Source of the DNA: Candidatus Poribacteria bacterium
GTDB lineage: Bacteria > Poribacteria > WGA-4E > WGA-3G
DNA: 62,963 bases
Direction of reading: 5' to 3'
NCBI GenBank assembly: GCA_003635315.1
Contig: PYJD01000001.1
Span: forward strand, 1-62,963
Shown: positions 1-8,952 of the stretch, one piece after another
How the letters are laid out: the number at the start of each line of letters is the position of its first letter
Position numbering within the stretch: the stretch's first letter is position 1
Notes under the pieces: model-generated
Told to the model about the DNA's origin: nothing
The model's input: the letters and a program-made list of their open reading frames with translations, nothing else
Database searches by the model: none
Translations under genes and position numbers: made by a program

Positions 1-661
1 GGTTCGCACGCACAAAACACCTTATGAAACCTTTTATGGAATGTGGCATTGAGTTTGTAATACGGGTTTGTAAAAACAGTTGTTTCTACGACAATGGACA
101 ACGCATCAAGCTGGAAACGCTCCAACAAACCGGAACTTATCCGAATATACTTTATCACAGTACAGAGAAACTCAGGTTGAACCTTTATGTTTTCAAAGAT
201 CCACAACATAAAGAACCGCTTTACCTTGTTTCAAACTGTTTGGTGAATGCCCAACTCTATCTGACCTATAAAAGACGGATGCAGATAGAAGAGAGTTTCC
301 GAGATGTAAAAACGCTTTTTGGATTTCGACATTTGCGTCTAAAACGCAAAGAACAAGCACGCATTGCACTGTTATGGTTTATCGGATGTGTAAGTTATGG
401 TATCTGTTTCCTCCATTTTGAGAAAGCTGCGGATAAATGGGCAAAAAGCTATAATACAAGTAAAACAAAATCGTATTCTATTATCTATGTGATAAAACGG
501 GTGCTTGAAAATACTTGGGAACCCGGTATCTTTCTTGATCCGTTTTTTCAGATTTGTGATGGTATCTAATCAAATACATATTAGTTGAGTTATTCATTTC
601 CTCTCATAACACAACAAAAATCTCATTTAATATTCATAGGCAAAAACTGGGGGTAAATCAG
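1..661 (+). mobile_element. IS4-type insertion sequence, partial, left window end
   Basis: This 661-bp stretch is repeated in inverted orientation at 62303-62963 with one base difference that I noticed (position 350, a versus t). Identity stops abruptly after gggggtaaatcag at 661, which probably marks the element's inner end. The outer part, including the transposase N-terminus and the other terminal inverted repeat, lies outside the window. Because both window ends stop at the same point inside the element, this looks like an assembly break at a repeated IS rather than a natural boundary. Confidence 0.8.
3..569 (+). CDS. IS4 family transposase, 5'-truncated by window edge
   Basis: This is the C-terminal part of a DDE transposase that cuts and joins IS ends. 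The frame is open to the window edge, upstream of the first ATG at 24, so the true start lies outside. The IS4 signature Y-x2-R-x3-E-x6-K is present near residues 82-96 counted from that ATG (Y, R, E and K all in place), with the catalytic Glu inside it. The two other catalytic Asp residues are expected in the missing N-terminal part. The copy at 62395-62961 is nearly identical, with a Lys-to-Asn change. Both copies look intact where visible. Confidence 0.85.
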   Translation, partial: FARTKHLMKPFMECGIEFVIRVCKNSCFYDNGQRIKLETLQQTGTYPNILYHSTEKLRLNLYVFKDPQHKEPLYLVSNCLVNAQLYLTYKRRMQIEESFRDVKTLFGFRHLRLKRKEQARIALLWFIGCVSYGICFLHFEKAADKWAKSYNTSKTKSYSIIYVIKRVLENTWEPGIFLDPFFQICDGI

Positions 662-939
662 ATATAAAAAAGAGTTGACATAATCGCAAACACACGTTAA
701 AATAATATATACAAAATAATTATTATATGCATACTAATATCCAATATAAGATCAATATGATAAAAAATATGAACACAGGTATACAAATATCAAGAATACA
801 ACACATCTTAAATGGGGAATTAAGGACTAAGGAATCCATCAAGAAAACTTTTTTGTTTTTCTCACAAATTCGTAAATTGGCTCTAAACATAGATGGATAC
901 TGACCTTACAGCGACTATACTAAAATTGGGGTTACAGAA

Positions 940-963
940 AAAAGTTACGATTTCGTAACTTTT
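940..963. repeat. Perfect 11-bp inverted repeat
   Basis: The arm aaaagttacga (940-950) and its reverse complement (953-963) flank a two-base centre. The right arm ends in a T run, so the hairpin could act as a weak terminator on the plus strand. No gene ends nearby, so this role is unassigned. Confidence 0.4.
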
Positions 964-1439
964 TACATAAAACAGGATACTATAAAATGACTATCCAATA
1001 CATTCATAATAATCTTAAAAACAAGAATAGCATAACCTATACTATCTCTGAGAAAAAAAGCTGCATGGATGGTTTATGCAGATCTCATCTAATTGAGAAA
1101 AACCTAAGAGGTTATCTTACAATAATGAGATATTATTATTTAGAAAATGTATTACAAATATCTGTATTGGATATTCTCCATAAAAAGAAGAAAGACAGAA
1201 AAACACACGATTTCAAAATTTTTGAAATTTCAATAAAAGACCGATGAACCCAGACTACGACAGGGCGGACAGCCATTTTCTAAAGTTACAAAATGTAGGA
1301 AAAAGTGTAACATTTTTAACTAAATACATATTTATTATTACATATGTGAATACCTAAAAACTCTTTTTTTGTACCAAAAACTTTCAGTTTGTGTCTTCCC
1401 TGTTTCATTCCTAACTGCCGGTAATGAGACAATAATAAA

Positions 1440-1456
1440 TAGAAATGGTATAATAT
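1440..1456 (+). repeat. 17-nt repeat shared with the 4438-4578 element end
   Basis: The 17 nt tagaaatggtataatat are identical to 4564-4580, the right end of the small inverted-repeat element after moeA. A related end occurs at 62055-62068. I found no convincing partner arm nearby, so this may be a solo end or remnant. Confidence 0.5.
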
Positions 1457-1572
1457 TATAGGTGAATTTAAGAGAACTACTCATTTAGAAATACAATATA
1501 ATCAATTAGAATTGGGATGATATTATCTGACACTAATTTCCGACTAAGGAAGTTGTTTAGAGATGTTACAAC

Positions 1573-2313
1573 TCAGTCTGTATTTAAAGATGTTAAGAAC
1601 TCAGTACATATCTCCGCAACTTCCATCGGACATTCATGTGGTAAATAATGTCCAGCATCAGAAATCCATTTAATGTGAATGTATGGGTTAGGTGGAATAT
1701 GCAGAAAATGTTCTGTTTCATCATTTCTCCCCATTTCACCGAATACCTCATATATAGGTATGGATGCATGTTCAAGCCAGTTATATCCATTGAAGGTTGT
1801 AACAGATTTCCAAAACTGTTGCCAAATACCTGGGTTGAAACGGGACAGAGTTTCATCGGATTTCTTTTTAATGCTAATGATATCCGCTTCATTAAGTGTC
1901 CCGTAAAACCGATCTGAGTCAAACGCTATCCCTGCCGATTTAAGATGTGTCCAACCTTCTAACAAGACAAGACCCACAACTGTGGAACATCTACTCGCCA
2001 CATTCATTGATACCATACCACCAAGACTATGTCCAACAAGGACAACTTCTCTTATGTTTTGACCATCAAGAAATGCAATGACATCATCAGCGAGATCTTG
2101 GAAGGTAAATAATTCGGTTGGAACATCAGAATTCCCGTGCCCACGAAAATCAAGTGTAAGGTAACGTTGATCTGATGGAAGGTAATCAATTACCGGTGAC
2201 CAATCTGCTGAATCACAACCTGTACCGTGTAAAAAAAGTAGTGGTGGGGTAGTTCCACCTGAATCGGTGAATGACATATCTCCCCAACCCATTTGTATAA
2301 TGTCCATTTTCAT
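1573..2313 (-). CDS. Alpha/beta hydrolase
   Basis: This is a 246-residue soluble alpha/beta-hydrolase fold enzyme with no signal peptide. The oxyanion-hole segment FLHGTG is at residues 27-32, the nucleophile elbow GHSLGG at 94-99 (Ser96), and the C-terminal catalytic His lies in DAGHYLPHE (His222). The acid is probably Asp198 or the Glu in the preceding loop. It is the last gene of a minus-strand run with moeA and an amidohydrolase (33-bp gap), which suggests a small catabolic operon. The substrate cannot be deduced; esterase, lactonase or C-C hydrolase are all possible. Confidence 0.8.
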   Translation of the reverse strand: MKMDIIQMGWGDMSFTDSGGTTPPLLFLHGTGCDSADWSPVIDYLPSDQRYLTLDFRGHGNSDVPTELFTFQDLADDVIAFLDGQNIREVVLVGHSLGGMVSMNVASRCSTVVGLVLLEGWTHLKSAGIAFDSDRFYGTLNEADIISIKKKSDETLSRFNPGIWQQFWKSVTTFNGYNWLEHASIPIYEVFGEMGRNDETEHFLHIPPNPYIHIKWISDAGHYLPHECPMEVAEICTEFLTSLNTD

Positions 2314-2346
2314 TGAATTTAGGTCGGGAAATTAGAAATTATTGGA

Positions 2347-3186
2347 TTATAAATCCCATATAGTTGTGGCTGTACGTCCAAGGATGTTATCTTTATCAAT
2401 AGAAGATAAGAATGGAAGTCCATCCTGTATGAGACGTAGTTCGTCTGCTAATGTCGGCCAGTTGTGTTTTGTTCTATGATGACCAGGATATCCTGTTCCC
2501 CAAACTGTTCGTTCTGACCCAAATGCAATCAGCAACCTTCTTATAAATGGATGAACATCTGTAAACGGGAAATCTTCACTTGAACGACCTGCAACATCTG
2601 AAAGTTTAAAATAGATATTACTGAATTTCGCAAGATCCACAATCGGTTGGAATAAAGCCGCATCCTCATCAACTTTTGGGTAACCCATATGATCCAGAAT
2701 GAGTTTTATGTTCGGATACCTCTGTGCGATGATAGCAATTTGATCTGCATGTTCAGCACGTAAATGAAATTGGATTACTGCATTTAACGATGCGATTTCA
2801 TCCCACATAGGTTTATTCTGATCGGTGATAAGTATCTTCTCATCAGGATAATACATTGGATGGAATCGGAAACCTTCCAATCCTCTCTCATTGATCCAAT
2901 ACCTTACCTGTTCAGCATTATTCGGATCTTGAGGATCAATCAGCCCGTGTCCTATAAACCTATCTGGAAATCGCTCTACAGAATCAGCAATATATCCATT
3001 GTCCCACGTTGACCAACTGGTTTGAACCAATATAGACCAGTCGACATCATGTAAATCCATCTCCTCAAGGAGTTCATCTGCAGTACCAGGTTCATCAGGT
3101 AATGAAGTCCAGTTAGGTGCAGTTGGTCCTATCGGATATTTCGGTGGGTCTATTTCCCATACGTGGACATGTGTATCAACAATCAT
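2347..3186 (-). CDS. Amidohydrolase 2 family metal-dependent hydrolase
   Basis: This 279-residue TIM-barrel protein belongs to the amidohydrolase-2 (ACMSD-like) superfamily. The N-terminal metal motif is V-D-T-H-V-H-V-W at residues 3-10, a mid-barrel His follows in IQFHLRAEH, and another in LDHMGYP. Members hydrolyse or decarboxylate small cyclic or aromatic acids and lactones. The gene sits 20 bp downstream of moeA and 33 bp upstream of the alpha/beta hydrolase, so the two hydrolases may act on the same compound. The exact substrate is unknown. Confidence 0.8.
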   Translation of the reverse strand: MIVDTHVHVWEIDPPKYPIGPTAPNWTSLPDEPGTADELLEEMDLHDVDWSILVQTSWSTWDNGYIADSVERFPDRFIGHGLIDPQDPNNAEQVRYWINERGLEGFRFHPMYYPDEKILITDQNKPMWDEIASLNAVIQFHLRAEHADQIAIIAQRYPNIKLILDHMGYPKVDEDAALFQPIVDLAKFSNIYFKLSDVAGRSSEDFPFTDVHPFIRRLLIAFGSERTVWGTGYPGHHRTKHNWPTLADELRLIQDGLPFLSSIDKDNILGRTATTIWDL

Positions 3187-3206
3187 ATTACACCATAAAT
3201 TGTTTA

Positions 3207-4409
3207 TTAGGTTAGAAGGTGTGCATCAACTGTATCACCAGCTTTTAGCGTAACACCTGAAGGTATAATGATTAATCCGTTGGCTAAAACGAGAGAATGC
3301 AAAATCCCCGAACCTTGAGGTCCAGTTGTTTTCGCAACGAATTGTCCATTTTCTTCATTAAGAATTGCACGCATGTAATTCACGCGACCATCTCTATTGG
3401 TAACATCCGTCTCCAGAATTGCTTTGAATGTAGGACGGAATAGGTTGGTATGTCCTGCCATTTTCAGGAGTGCGGGACGAACAAATAACTCAAAGACAAC
3501 AAGTGAGGAAACAGGATTACCGGGTAGTCCAAAAACTGGTTTACCTTCAATACTACCATAAGCCTGTGGTTTTCCTGGTTTCATAGCAACTCGCCAAAAA
3601 TTCATCTCACCTAACTTCGTCAATACGTTCTTCACGATATCGTGTTCCCCAACCGAAACACCACCACTTGTAATCAGAGCATCAGCCTTTGAAATCGACT
3701 CCCGGAAGATACGTTCAGTTTCCACTTCATCGTCTGGGGCGATACCCATATCAAGAGGAACACATCCAATCTCGTCAACCTGTGCAAATATACCATATCT
3801 GTTACTATCACGAATTTTTCCCGGTTCCAACGGTTCACCGAGGGGTGTGAGTTCATCACCCGTTGAAACAATGGCTACTTTAGGTTTACGATAGACTTTG
3901 ACATCGGAACAATTCAGTGATGCAAGCATAGAAACTTCTGGGGGACGTAATAACTTCCCAGGAGACATAACAGTATCGCCGTGACTAACACTTTCCCCAG
4001 TAAACCGTACATTCTCATTCTCTTCAACCGATTCAAGTATTCTAACCGTGTCTCCCGTTAGTTCCGTGACCTCCTGCATGACGACTGCATCTGCCCCTTC
4101 TGGCATCATAGCTCCTGTCATTATTCGTGCAGCTTGACCACTTTCAACAGTTCTTTTCGGTGCATATCCAGCTGCTATCGTCTCAACAACCGTTAGGGAT
4201 GCAGGTTTATCTTTAGATACGCCATTTACATCCTTTGATTGTATAGCAAAACCATCCATCGCAGAATTGTCAAACGGTGGTATATTTTCAGTTGCGTTAA
4301 GTGTTTCTGCGAGAACATATCCTGTAGATTCAAGTATCCCTTGAGATTCTGTGGATAACACAGGTATACTCTCTAACATTTTCTGTCGTGCTACTTCAAC
4401 ACTAAGCAT
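3207..4409 (-). CDS. moeA: Molybdopterin molybdenumtransferase MoeA
   Basis: MoeA inserts molybdate into adenylylated molybdopterin to finish the molybdenum cofactor. Landmarks are the N-terminal PPFDNSAMDGFA segment, the VSTGDEL and GGVSVGEHD motifs of the MoCF-binding domain, and GLPGNPVSS before the C-terminal barrel domain. Length is about 400 residues, normal for the family. An ATG at 4424 lies in frame upstream, but ATG 4409 is preceded by GGAG at good spacing and gives the usual MLSVE N-terminus. No molybdoenzyme is encoded in the window, so its client lies elsewhere. Confidence 0.93.
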   Translation of the reverse strand: MLSVEVARQKMLESIPVLSTESQGILESTGYVLAETLNATENIPPFDNSAMDGFAIQSKDVNGVSKDKPASLTVVETIAAGYAPKRTVESGQAARIMTGAMMPEGADAVVMQEVTELTGDTVRILESVEENENVRFTGESVSHGDTVMSPGKLLRPPEVSMLASLNCSDVKVYRKPKVAIVSTGDELTPLGEPLEPGKIRDSNRYGIFAQVDEIGCVPLDMGIAPDDEVETERIFRESISKADALITSGGVSVGEHDIVKNVLTKLGEMNFWRVAMKPGKPQAYGSIEGKPVFGLPGNPVSSLVVFELFVRPALLKMAGHTNLFRPTFKAILETDVTNRDGRVNYMRAILNEENGQFVAKTTGPQGSGILHSLVLANGLIIIPSGVTLKAGDTVDAHLLT

Positions 4410-4437
4410 TCTAATAAACTCCATTCATATTTCTATT

Positions 4438-4578
4438 ATAATACCAATTCTATTTATTTTGCTTCCATTCTTTTGTAGGTCGGGTAGAGGAACGAAACCC
4501 GACGAATTCCATACGCGGATTCGGCGTTGATTTGGATCTAAGGAATGATGTTATATTATTAATTAGAAATGGTATAAT
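4438..4578. mobile_element. MITE-like inverted-repeat element with central hairpin
   Basis: Imperfect terminal inverted repeats, matching at 13 of 15 positions, lie at 4438-4452 and 4564-4578. Inside is a hairpin with stem gtcgggt (4479-4485) and acccgac (4497-4503) around an 11-nt loop. The element contains no reading frame. Its right end recurs exactly at 1440 and closely at 62055, so it belongs to a small family of non-autonomous repeats. Confidence 0.5.
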
Positions 4579-4583
4579 ATCTT

Positions 4584-5078
4584 TTATGTTGCATGTCCAA
4601 TAAGTAGTACTGCAGCAGGTAAAGAGGATGCTGATGACTTCTTAAAAGCCCATTCAATATTTTCAATATCTGTATCGTGTTCTAACATCTTATAGGGTAA
4701 ATTCCATGCATTCAGTGTCGGTTCCAAAAAGGTTGCAACAGAATCAACCCAATCTCCATTTTCATCTCGATTATGGTAACCCCGATACCCGATGAACACA
4801 ACGACAGGGATCTCCATGTTGATTACTGTACCACGAATCGCATCCCCAGATTCCAAGAAACCTGTGTTTTGTATAATTATGATAGGCTTTTTACCACCAA
4901 TATACAAACCAGCTGCAATAGCAAACGCTTCACCTTCGCGCGTTACGGTTATAACATCAATCAATGAGTCATCGCGTAGAAGTTCATATATCTTTGCACT
5001 GCCGTTATCTGGAACTCCAATGGCGTGGGTAATATTATGCTCTTTTAGGATATCTACTATTTTCTGTGCAGTTGCCAC
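4584..5078 (-). CDS. Thiamine-pyrophosphate enzyme, sulfopyruvate decarboxylase alpha-like subunit
   Basis: These 164 residues form a single TPP-binding PYR domain like the alpha subunit (ComD) of sulfopyruvate decarboxylase or the N-terminal half of phosphonopyruvate decarboxylase. The activating Glu lies in TREGEAFAIAAG (residues 46-57), followed by IIIQNTGFLESGDA. ComD normally works with a PP-domain partner (ComE) holding the GDG...N diphosphate motif. No such partner is encoded next to it: acsA lies upstream and the repeat element and moeA downstream. It either pairs with a distant gene or has another role. Confidence 0.7.
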   Translation of the reverse strand: MATAQKIVDILKEHNITHAIGVPDNGSAKIYELLRDDSLIDVITVTREGEAFAIAAGLYIGGKKPIIIIQNTGFLESGDAIRGTVINMEIPVVVFIGYRGYHNRDENGDWVDSVATFLEPTLNAWNLPYKMLEHDTDIENIEWAFKKSSASSLPAAVLLIGHAT

Positions 5079-5146
5079 AAATACTCCTTCATTCCGACTA
5101 AATCAAAATCCTTTCTTCACCAATATTGCAATAATCTACATGAGTA

Positions 5147-5172
5147 CGGGGAAGGCATGAATACCTTCCCCG
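5147..5172 (-). terminator. Hairpin after acsA
   Basis: A 9-bp GC-rich stem, cggggaagg / ccttccccg, with an 8-nt loop lies just past the acsA stop codon. There is no clear T run after it on the minus strand, so it may be a factor-dependent terminator or an mRNA-stabilising hairpin. Confidence 0.5.
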
Positions 5173-5195
5173 ATTGCGGTTCAAATTCCGTAAAC

Positions 5196-7139
5196 TTATT
5201 GTCTACCTTCGACCAAGGCATCAACAACAGTCGGATCAGCTAAGGTGGAGGTATCACCCATATCTGAAACATCACCTTCAGCAATTTTCCGTAGAATCCT
5301 TCTCATAATCTTTCCTGAACGGGTCTTTGGTAATGATGGCGTAAACTGGATTTTATCCGGTGTTGCTATAGGTCCAATATGTTTACGTACTTCAAGCTTA
5401 ATCTCAGCTGCAACATCATCAGATGGAGATTCACCTGTCATCAGTGTAACATAAGCATAAATTCCTTGTCCTTTAATATCATGAGGATATCCCACGACCG
5501 CAGCTTCAGCGACAGAATCGTGTTGTCCAATTGCCCCTTCTACCTCAGCAGTTCCCAATCTATGTCCAGAAACATTGAGCACATCATCAACTCGACCTGT
5601 AATCCAATAATATCCTTCTTCGTCGCGCAACACTCCGTCACCTGTCATATAGTAACCTGGAAAGCGGCTGAAATAGACATCAATGAACCTTTCATGATCA
5701 CCATAGACTGTCCGCATGATTCCAGGCCATGCTCCTTTAATACACAGATATCCTGTTGCGGGATTTCCATGTACTTCGTTGCCTTCTTCATCAAGGATGA
5801 CAGGTTCAATTCCAAAGAATGGATAAGTTGCAGAACCCGGTTTTAATGGAGTAGCTGCAGGTAATGGGGTGATAAGGATTCCACCTGTTTCCGTCTGCCA
5901 CCAGGTATCGACTATCGGACAACGTTTATCACCAACAATATTGTAGTACCACAACCACTCTGGTTCTTTGATAGGTTCACCTACTGTTCCGAGAAGTCTT
6001 AGTGTAGATCTATCATATTTCTTTACCCATGTATCTCCCTCCTTCATCAGTGCACGAAGAGCAGTAGGAGCTGTATAGAAGAGATTGATTTTATGCTTTT
6101 CGACAACTTGCCAGAATCTGCCATAATCTGGGTAATTCGGCACACTTTCAAACATAACAGTGATTGCTCGATTGGCAAGTGGTCCGTATATAATATACGA
6201 GTGTCCTGTAATCCATCCTATATCAGCAGTACACCAATACACATCCCCTTCATGGTAGTCAAAAATCTGTTCATGTGTATAGGAAGTATATACCAGATAT
6301 CCACCAGTGGTATGGAGAACACCTTTCGGTTTTCCAGTTGAACCAGAGGTATATAGAATGAAAAGTGGATCTTCAGCACTCATAACTTCTGGTTCACATT
6401 CGGCATCTGCAGTTTCCATTGCTTCATGCCACCAGATATCCCGGGTTGAATTAAATTCTACATCATCACCTGTCCTTGCAACAACTACAACCTTTTCTAT
6501 GGATGGACAATCCACTACTGCTGCATCAGCATTCGCTTTCATAGGTATATCGCTACGAGGACCTCTCATGGCTGTATCTTGCGTGATGAGCAATTTACAG
6601 GAAGAATCATTAATACGATCCCGTAAGGATTCTGCTGAGAATGCTCCAAAAACGATAGAGTGAATAGCACCAATTCTGGCACATGCTAACATGGCAATTG
6701 CTAATTCTGGAACCATCTGAAGATAGATACATACCCGATCACCTTTTTCGATACCTTGTGCTTTTAAAACATTCGCGAACTTTTTAACCTCAACTAACAG
6801 CTCATTAAAACTGAATGTTTTATCCTCGGATGGATCATTTCCTTCCCAGATAATAGCGGTTTCATCTCCATGTCCAGTTTCGACATGTCGGTCAAGACAA
6901 TTATAGCAGGCGTTTAAACTTGCCCCTTCGAACCACTTAATCTGTGCTTTCACAAAATCATAATCCCTAACAGTATCCCATTTTTTATACCACGTCAACC
7001 GTTCTGCAATATTTGCCCAAAATGCTTCAGGATCTTTAATTGATTCAGCATATTTTTTCTGATATGCCTCTAAACTGTTGACGTGTGCTTCACCGATAGG
7101 ATAATTCGTCTCTACGGGTGGAAAAACATTATTTGCCAT
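5196..7139 (-). CDS. acsA: Acetyl-CoA synthetase
   Basis: This 647-residue acetate-CoA ligase makes acetyl-CoA from acetate, ATP and CoA in the cytoplasm. It has full family length and order: the ATP-binding P-loop [11 protein letters not shown] near residue 265, the [10 protein letters not shown] motif near 415, the hinge and CoA region [21 protein letters not shown] near 520, and the C-terminal TRSGKIMRR segment containing the lysine that is acetylated in regulated homologues. The start is supported by AGGAG 7 nt upstream. It is monocistronic, read away from the divergent Rrf2 gene. Confidence 0.96.
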   Translation of the reverse strand: MANNVFPPVETNYPIGEAHVNSLEAYQKKYAESIKDPEAFWANIAERLTWYKKWDTVRDYDFVKAQIKWFEGASLNACYNCLDRHVETGHGDETAIIWEGNDPSEDKTFSFNELLVEVKKFANVLKAQGIEKGDRVCIYLQMVPELAIAMLACARIGAIHSIVFGAFSAESLRDRINDSSCKLLITQDTAMRGPRSDIPMKANADAAVVDCPSIEKVVVVARTGDDVEFNSTRDIWWHEAMETADAECEPEVMSAEDPLFILYTSGSTGKPKGVLHTTGGYLVYTSYTHEQIFDYHEGDVYWCTADIGWITGHSYIIYGPLANRAITVMFESVPNYPDYGRFWQVVEKHKINLFYTAPTALRALMKEGDTWVKKYDRSTLRLLGTVGEPIKEPEWLWYYNIVGDKRCPIVDTWWQTETGGILITPLPAATPLKPGSATYPFFGIEPVILDEEGNEVHGNPATGYLCIKGAWPGIMRTVYGDHERFIDVYFSRFPGYYMTGDGVLRDEEGYYWITGRVDDVLNVSGHRLGTAEVEGAIGQHDSVAEAAVVGYPHDIKGQGIYAYVTLMTGESPSDDVAAEIKLEVRKHIGPIATPDKIQFTPSLPKTRSGKIMRRILRKIAEGDVSDMGDTSTLADPTVVDALVEGRQ

Positions 7140-7487
7140 TATTATCTCCTGTGTCTACTCTCTCTTCACTGATAATCTGATTAATGAATGAGGAACAATA
7201 TGGTATGAAACTCCGGTATAGTATTATTAAAATTTAAAAGCCTTCTGATGAGTATGGTGTCATTTACCCTTAAGTTTCTGTAATCCCATTTTAATGTATA
7301 AATGTAAAAGTGTCAACAGGTTGCTGATGGACCTAAATTACTGGAAATAGTTGTGTACTATCCAGTAAATATTTTTATAGAGTGCTGTCTGAATTACGCC
7401 ACAGTGTAGAATTGTGGTAGGAATAGATGTATGTAAAATTAAAATCAGTTCTAAATACGACTATTTTGGTTAGGAATTCATTATTAA
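7140..7487. other. Divergent intergenic region, acsA / Rrf2 regulator
   Basis: About 350 AT-rich bases separate acsA (minus) from the Rrf2-regulated cysteine genes (plus). No gene is seen. The acsA promoter must lie here, but I could not place a convincing pair of boxes. Confidence 0.5.
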
Positions 7488-7536
7488 TTGACAATATTGG
7501 TTAGATATATTATAATTCTTTTGCCTATTGGTTTAG
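7466..7536 (+). promoter_or_regulatory. Three TTGGTTAG repeats at 31-bp spacing, candidate operator
   Basis: The octamer ttggttag occurs at 7466-7473 and 7497-7504, and a close variant (ttggtttag) at 7528-7536. The first two start 31 bp apart and the third 31 bp later, about three helical turns each, so all face the same side of the DNA. The middle one falls between the -35 and -10 boxes. This arrangement suits a repressor, plausibly the Rrf2 protein encoded immediately downstream. Confidence 0.5.
7488..7516 (+). promoter_or_regulatory. Consensus sigma-70-type promoter of the cysteine operon
   Basis: TTGACA (7488-7493) and TATAAT (7511-7516) are both perfect matches to the housekeeping consensus, with the optimal 17-bp spacer. 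Transcription would start near 7523, and AAGGAG at 7541-7546 precedes the ATG at 7553. A promoter this strong is normally held in check, which fits the repeats overlapping it. Confidence 0.8.
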
Positions 7537-7552
7537 ATCAAAGGAGTTATAC

Positions 7553-7981
7553 ATGCATTTATCAGCCAAGTTGAAGTATGCAGTTTGTGCTATGTTAGAA
7601 CTCGGTTTGCAGTATCGTCAGGAATTCGTCTCGGTCACAACGTTGGCGGAAAAACGTAGTATTCCCGGACCTTTTTTAGAAAAACTCTTGTTAGATCTGA
7701 AAAAAGCAGGATTAACGACAAGCCGACGTGGACCTGATGGTGGTTATAGTCTCGCGTTACCACCAGACGAAATCCGTATTGGAGACATTTTCACTGCTGT
7801 TGATGGACCCGTGAATTTTACAGAAGGATTTGAAACCCAAGATTCGTCTGAAATAGCTACTTTTCTTGCAGATATTGAGCAGGAAGTACGGGAGGTATTA
7901 AATACAAAGACACTACATGAATTGTGTTGTCATGCCCGTAAACTCAAACAATTATCACATCCACACCCGTTCTTTATATGA
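7553..7981 (+). CDS. Rrf2 family transcriptional regulator
   Basis: This 142-residue winged-helix repressor starts with the typical Rrf2 N-terminus (L-S-A-K-L-K-Y-A) and has the recognition helix and wing S-R-R-G-P-D-G-G-Y-S-L-A near residues 57-68. Cysteines are at 12, 125 and 126. The three-Cys Fe-S pattern of IscR or NsrR is not evident. The gene overlaps cysK by ATGA, so it is translationally coupled to it. Its position first in a cysteine-synthesis operon points to a CymR-like role sensing cysteine supply or cysteine synthase. This is inferred from context. Confidence 0.85.
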   Translation: MHLSAKLKYAVCAMLELGLQYRQEFVSVTTLAEKRSIPGPFLEKLLLDLKKAGLTTSRRGPDGGYSLALPPDEIRIGDIFTAVDGPVNFTEGFETQDSSEIATFLADIEQEVREVLNTKTLHELCCHARKLKQLSHPHPFFI

Positions 7982-8928
7982 AAATTGCCCAGAATCTTAC
8001 CCAACTTATCGGGAATACACCTATGGTACGCTTGAACGCGTTACCAAAGACTGAGGATGCAATAATATATGCTAAGTTAGAGTCCTATAATCCAGGGGGA
8101 AGTATCAAAGACCGCATCAGTTATGGAATGGTTATTGATGCAGAAGAACGTGGGATTCTAAAACCGGGTGATACGATTGTTGAACCTACGGCAGGGAATA
8201 CAGGAATAGGGTTATCTATTGTAGGAGTCGCCCGCGGGTATAATGTTACATTAACAATGCCTGAAAATGTGAGTAGCGAGAAATATGCATTATTGTCTGC
8301 ATTTGGCGCTAACATCGTGTTAACACCTGAGCATGGTGGCATGGCAAGTGCAATATGGGAGGCAGAAGAAATACTACGTCATAACTCAAGACACTATATG
8401 CCAAACCAATTTACAAACCTTGCTAATCCAAAAATACATCGAGAAACAACTGCCGTAGAGATTTTAGATACGGTAGAAGGTAAGATTGATTATTTCGTCA
8501 CAGGCGTTGGAACAGGTGGAACATTAACTGGGGTTGGTGAAGTACTTAAAGCTAAGAATCCTGATACAAAAGTTATAGCAGTAGAACCGTTAGTGTCTTC
8601 CGTTTTGTCTGGCGGGATTCCTGGACCGACACGGATAGATGGGTTGGGTGCAGGTATGATACCAGAAGTACTAAACGTAGATATTATTGATGATATTATT
8701 GCAGTTTCAGAAGAGGTGGCATATCAGACAATGAAAGAAATTTCCCAAAAAGAAGGGCTTTTAGTTGGAATGTCTTCTGGGGCAAATGTTTATGCTGCCC
8801 TTCAAGTTGCGGAAGCAAAAGGTCCTGATAAAACGGTTGTCACCATCCTGCCTGATACGGGTGAACGTTACTTTAGTCTAAGCAGATTTTTTGAACTGGA
8901 TACCGATATTATGGAGACACTTCCTTAA
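7978..8928 (+). CDS. cysK: Cysteine synthase family PLP enzyme
   Basis: This 316-residue fold-type II PLP enzyme forms cysteine from an activated serine and a sulfur donor. The PLP lysine lies in N-P-G-G-S-I-K-D-R (Lys44), the substrate loop TAGNTG at 71-76 and the phosphate loop GTGGTLTG near 175. It follows the Rrf2 gene with a 4-base overlap and precedes APS reductase by 24 bp. Because a sulfur-carrier protein and JAMM protease lie downstream, the donor could be a protein thiocarboxylate, as for CysM of mycobacteria, rather than free sulfide. The sequence alone does not decide this. Confidence 0.9.
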   Translation: MKIAQNLTQLIGNTPMVRLNALPKTEDAIIYAKLESYNPGGSIKDRISYGMVIDAEERGILKPGDTIVEPTAGNTGIGLSIVGVARGYNVTLTMPENVSSEKYALLSAFGANIVLTPEHGGMASAIWEAEEILRHNSRHYMPNQFTNLANPKIHRETTAVEILDTVEGKIDYFVTGVGTGGTLTGVGEVLKAKNPDTKVIAVEPLVSSVLSGGIPGPTRIDGLGAGMIPEVLNVDIIDDIIAVSEEVAYQTMKEISQKEGLLVGMSSGANVYAALQVAEAKGPDKTVVTILPDTGERYFSLSRFFELDTDIMETLP

Positions 8929-8952
8929 CACAGGTTTACAGGATAGGATTGA

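Larger units (their letters stand above)
570..1572. other. Gene-free AT-rich spacer
   Basis: I see no supportable gene between the IS end and the alpha/beta hydrolase. A short open frame at 987-1247 encodes a low-complexity Lys/Ile/Asn-rich peptide with no family features. The spacer holds an 11-bp inverted repeat at 940-963, a 17-nt sequence at 1440-1456 shared exactly with 4564-4580, and a short stretch near 1288-1320 that, read in reverse, weakly resembles the core of the long repeat at 26586 and 60901. Confidence 0.6.

Noticed and set aside
987..1247. 86-codon open frame in the left spacer
   Set aside because: Low-complexity Lys/Ile/Asn-rich product, no ribosome-binding site of note and no family features.
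1285..1325. Possible third copy of the long repeat in reverse orientation
   Set aside because: Only about 20 scattered bases agree with the core; too weak without an alignment tool.
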